Assembly: GCA_037176705.1 (NCBI GenBank)
Contig: JBAWUJ010000065.1
Coordinates: 372,001-436,000 of the forward strand
DNA length: 64,000 nucleotides
Direction: 5' to 3'
DNA from: Molossus alvarezi
Lineage: Eukaryota; Chordata; Mammalia; Chiroptera; Molossidae
The number at the start of each line of letters is the position of its first letter. Position 1 is the stretch's first letter. Below are positions 60,691-64,000 of the stretch, piece after piece. Position numbers and translations under genes: made by a program. The notes under the pieces are model-generated. The model saw nothing but the letters and a program-made list of their open reading frames with translations. It was not told the DNA's origin and made no database searches.

Positions 60691-61531
60691 AAAATGACAG
60701 TGGAGTAAATGGAAGCTACACAAATTTCCTCCGACAACCAAACGGAAACTACGACAAAAATAAAAACACAACATTGAGAAAAACCAACTAAAAACAGCTG
60801 AGAGAACCTGAATAACCAAAGACAGAAAGAGGATGCCAAATGGAGCTTGGTAGAAACTGTGGAGGTGTGATAGAGCAGGCTGGGGTGGAGGCCCACAAAC
60901 AAAAGCTGAAGGCTACTTTAGCAGAGAGAGCAGAGGTTTTAAATAGCACACAATCAAGTACAACCAATTACCTTGGGCTCCAGCAGAGGGAGGGCTGTCT
61001 GCACTGAAAATGTGAAGAGAGAGTCCAGGACCCTTGGTTCTGAAGAGAGCTGGAGGGAAGGACAATGGGAGTTTTGTGCTCTTATTAATACTTTATACAA
61101 CAGCAGGCACCTTATTCGAGGAGCTTCTTCTCAGAGCCTTGGGAGAAGCAATGGCCCTCCCTCAGGAATTCAACACCACCAGGCTGACCTAAAAATGCAA
61201 ACTGAGGCTCATTAACTTATAGTGTCTGACAGAAAGCATGTATCCCACCCTCTGGAAATCCTCTTATACCTCAGAAATTTTTCATCCATCTGAGGGCTAC
61301 GAATTGAGATTCATCAAGTATAGGAGATGAATGACCGCCAGGAAAAAGCTAGAGAATAAATGAACATTTTCTCAGCCTTCCAATCTACCAAGGAAAATAA
61401 TCTTTGAGAGTAGTGTTTAACACGCATTCCTTCACACTTATTCAAACCCAGGAAAGGGAGCCACAACCAGAAAAACACCAACACCCACAGGAAAAATTTG
61501 GCAGGCTCTAAAACCCACTGAGACAGCCACA

Positions 61532-62413
61532 ATGGTGAAACAACAAAACAAGTCCCAAATGAAAGAACAAGATATTCTACAGGAGAAGAGATAAGAGAAA
61601 TGGATTAAACAAAATATCAGAACTAGAATTAGGAGTAATACTATGAGGAAGCTCAACAACATAAGTAAAGAGCTCAACAGCATGAGTGAAGATGAAGAAA
61701 ATTGAAAATGAACAAACTGGAAATAAATAATGAAATAGCAGATATAAAGAACACATTGGATGGAATAAACAGCAGGACAGAGAAAGACAAAGATTGGATC
61801 AGTGTATTAGAAGACAGGGTAGAAAATATCACCCAATAAAAAAACCAAAAAGAAAAAACAATTAAAAAACAGAAAGACACCCTAAGAGAACTGTGGGACA
61901 CCATGAAACACACTAACACACACATCATAGAAGTTCCAGGAGAAGAAGAAAATGAGCAAGGAATAGAGAATATATTTGAAGAAATCATATCAGAAAACAC
62001 TCATAACTTGGTTGAGGAAAATGGCATATATCTCAAGAAGCACAAAGAGCTTCAACGTAGAAGAATCCAAAGAGGCCCACATCAAGACACATAATAATTG
62101 ACAGGCCAAAATTAAAGAGAGAAATAGAATTTGAAACGTGGCAAGAGATAAGCAATAGATTACCCACAAAGAAAACCACATAACCTTATCAGCTGAATGC
62201 TCAACAAAAACACTACTGGCCAGAGGAGAAAGTCATGAAGTGATCACGATAAGGAAAAACAAGGATCTGAATCCAAGACTACCCTATCCAGCAAGACTAT
62301 CATTGAAAATAGAAGGTGAAATAAAGGGAGAGCTTCCCAGACAAAAAAGGCTAATAGAATACGTTAGCAACAACCAGCTATCTAAGAAATGTTCAAGGGG
62401 GTGCTGTAATAAG
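61532..62413 (+). pseudogene. L1 ORF1 remnant (B3)
   Basis: The ATG at 61532 begins MVKQQNKSQMKEQD and meets TAA after about 21 codons. Coiled-coil text follows in other frames. The RNA-binding part is open at 61903-62094. The end is set by 'gtgctgtaataagcag' near 62410. Confidence 0.75.
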
Positions 62414-62454
62414 CAGAGAAAATAGGAAGAGAAATGTAACCACAATAAATCAAA

Positions 62455-63415
62455 ATTGCAATAAATCAGTACATATCAATAATTGCTTTAAACACAAATA
62501 GATTAAACACTCCAATCAAAAGACACAGAGTAGCTGAATGGATAAGAATGCATAGATCATATATATGTTGTTTAGAAGGGACCCTTCTCACAACAAAAAC
62601 CTTACATAGGTAGAAAGTGAAGAGATGGGAAACTAGAAATAAATTACAAAAAAATACACAAAAACATTTCAACACATAAAGACTAAATAGCATGTTATTA
62701 AACAATGAAAGGGTTCACAAGGAGATTAAGAAAAAATTAAAAACTTCATGGAAACCAATGAAAATTAACACATAGCAACACAAAATCAATGGGATTCAGT
62801 GAAAGTACCTCATAGGGAAATTTATACCATACATGTCTACCTGAGGAAACTAGATTTTCTTATTGACTATCTTACACCAAAACTTAAAAAACTAGAGAGA
62901 ATAACAAACAAGCAAGCAAACAGTAAAAAAAACAAAACAAACAAACAAACAAAAACAACACAAAGTAGTAGGAAATGAACAGCAAATATCACAGCACAAA
63001 TAGTCAACATACTGACTAAAAAAAATTCAAAAGATGAACAAATGTACAAATCTCTAGAAATACATACTATCCAGGAACTGAACAGGCAAGAGATAGAAAA
63101 CTTGAACAGACCAATCACAACTTAGAAAATTGAAGATATAATCAAGAATCTCCCAGCAAACAAAAACACGGGCTCAGACAGCTTCACGGGGGAGTTTTAC
63201 TGAACATTCAAAGAATTCACACCCATTCTTTTCAAACTATTTCAAAAATTCCAAGAAGACGGAACACTTCCAAACACACTTTATGAGGCCAGCATAATCC
63301 TAATTCCCAAACCAGTTAAAGACACTACAAACAAAAGAAAACTACAGGCCAATATCCCTGATTAACACAGATGCCAAAATTCTTAACAAAATATTAGCAA
63401 ATCAAATCCAGCACT
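62455..63415 (+). pseudogene. L1 ORF2 remnant (B3), no ATG, endonuclease missing, truncated
   Basis: The start position reads 'attgcaataaatcag' (62455), as in B1. The junction 'gatgggaaactagaaataaatt' near 62631 shows the shared endonuclease deletion. Linker and early reverse-transcriptase text follow with stops. The copy is cut before the YADD position by the 63415 breakpoint. Confidence 0.8.
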
Positions 63416-63533
63416 GTATCACACACCCAAGTGAGGTCCTGAGGCCACTTCACAAGCTTTCAACTTCACCAGCCTGCCCTTTACGAGTCCCCACAGGTGA
63501 GGCCCAGAGAGGGGTCGGTGGCCAGGCTGGAGT

Positions 63534-63611
63534 GGCTGGTGACACCAAGGTGGGGGCAGGCAGGGGGGGATGGGCTGGTGACACCAGGGTGGGGGCAGGC
63601 AGGAAGGGGCA
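63534..63611. repeat. 39-bp minisatellite, two units
   Basis: 'ggctggtgacaccaaggtgg...' at 63534 and 'ggctggtgacaccagggtgg...' at 63573 are in tandem. They may be part of a longer array, since 'gtgg-ggcaggcagg' recurs. Confidence 0.75.
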
Positions 63612-63679
63612 CTGGGGATGCCTGGGGTGGGGAGCACCAGGTGGGGATTGCATGTGGTGCGGGGTCACTGGGATCCTAC

Positions 63680-63984
63680 CTGTGGTGGAGAGCAGGGTGC
63701 TGGCCAAGGTGAGCACAGAGGGGAAGTCCAGGCTCCAGTGGTGGGAGGCATTTCTGAGCACCAACAGGCTGTGGCTGCTGCCTCCAGCACCTGGCCCAGG
63801 ACCTGCTCTCGCCGCAACTCAAACAGGCACTTGTGCTCCGGGAGGCTCTGCTTCAGCTTCTGCAACTCCAGGCTCAATAGGTCCTCACAGGGCAGCACCA
63901 CCGACGAGAGACCAGGGTGACGAAGACCAGGTGGAGCAGGAAGCTGAGCACCAGGAAGCCCAAGCACAGGCCAAGCGGGGCCGC
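63680..63984 (-). pseudogene. Possible broken coding exon, gene not recognised
   Basis: On the minus strand, one frame (63984-63877) encodes a hydrophobic stretch rich in Leu, Phe and Val ([14 protein letters not shown]), which looks like a membrane helix and then stops at TGA 63874-63876. A second frame, overlapping the first, gives a Leu/Glu/Lys-rich segment ([16 protein letters not shown]) like a coiled coil. A third frame further on gives [14 protein letters not shown] with an N-glycosylation-type NAS. A donor-like CAG|GTAGGA lies at 63680/63679 and a weak acceptor-like TAG at 63985-63987. Three good-looking pieces in three frames suggest a pseudogenised exon with frameshifts. Chance in GC-rich DNA is the alternative. 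Confidence 0.3.
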
Positions 63985-64000
63985 CTACCAGGTGCACACA

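Larger units (their letters stand above)
60691..63415 (+). mobile_element. L1-B copy B3, cut at the reverse-transcriptase region
   Basis: The copy has a 5' end 'aaaatgacagtggagtaaatgg', a 5'UTR, an ORF1 remnant from 61532 and an ORF2 remnant from 62455. It keeps the ORF1/endonuclease-side region that B2 lost, but carries the L1-B endonuclease deletion near 62631. At 63415 it stops abruptly in the text 'agcaaatcaaatccagca', without tail or target duplication, and GC-rich DNA begins. Confidence 0.88.
63416..64000. other. GC-rich non-repeat sequence at the right edge
   Basis: Base composition changes sharply from AT-rich L1 to GC-rich DNA. It includes a 39-bp tandem duplication (63534-63607, 'ggctggtgacaccaaggtgggggcaggcagg' type) and a possible exon on the minus strand. 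Confidence 0.7.

Overview
The window is mammalian nuclear DNA, almost certainly from a bat. The clearest sign is a set of tRNA-derived SINEs of the bat Ves type: a tRNA-like head with A and B boxes, a CT-rich tract, and a tail reading 'aaatatcctcgggtgaggataaa'. A short hAT element of the SPIN type fits a vesper-type bat. Most of the rest is LINE-1 (L1). No intact host gene was found. The only hints of host coding sequence are at the right edge (63.4-64.0 kb).

Layout. 1-2.8 kb: rearranged L1 pieces. 2.8-3.1 kb: a relic of an ancient L2. 3.1-8.9 kb: the most complete L1, here called A1, with 5'UTR, decayed ORF1 and ORF2, and 3'UTR. 8.9-19.9 kb: a second lineage, here called L1-B, lying in a tandem segmental duplication of about 5.4 kb. 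19.96-21.9 kb: an older L1 (lineage C). 21.9-27.4 kb: a second A copy (A2), fused directly to another L1-B copy (27.4-31.1 kb). 31.1-39.3 kb: old L1 fragments carrying six SINE insertions. 39.35-44.6 kb: the main low-L1 interval, GC-richer, holding a young truncated L1 with a perfect 17-bp target duplication, a solo LTR and the hAT element. 44.6-53.7 kb: three L1 pieces on the minus strand. 54.2-55.6 kb: anonymous sequence. 55.6-63.4 kb: another A copy with ORF2 removed, followed by a second copy of the L1-B duplicated segment. 63.4-64.0 kb: an abrupt change to GC-rich sequence with a possible broken minus-strand exon. Lineage names A, B and C are local labels only.

The main non-routine signal is L1-B. 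All three copies that cover the region (12.3, 28.0 and 62.5 kb) share loss of the ORF2 start codon and the same deletion of roughly 520 bp that removes most of the endonuclease. The copies that retain the reverse-transcriptase motif read YADD instead of FADD. This could be a non-autonomous L1 lineage, but segmental duplication explains at least some of the copies. All alignments were done by eye, so boundaries are good to about 5-30 bp unless a target duplication is cited.
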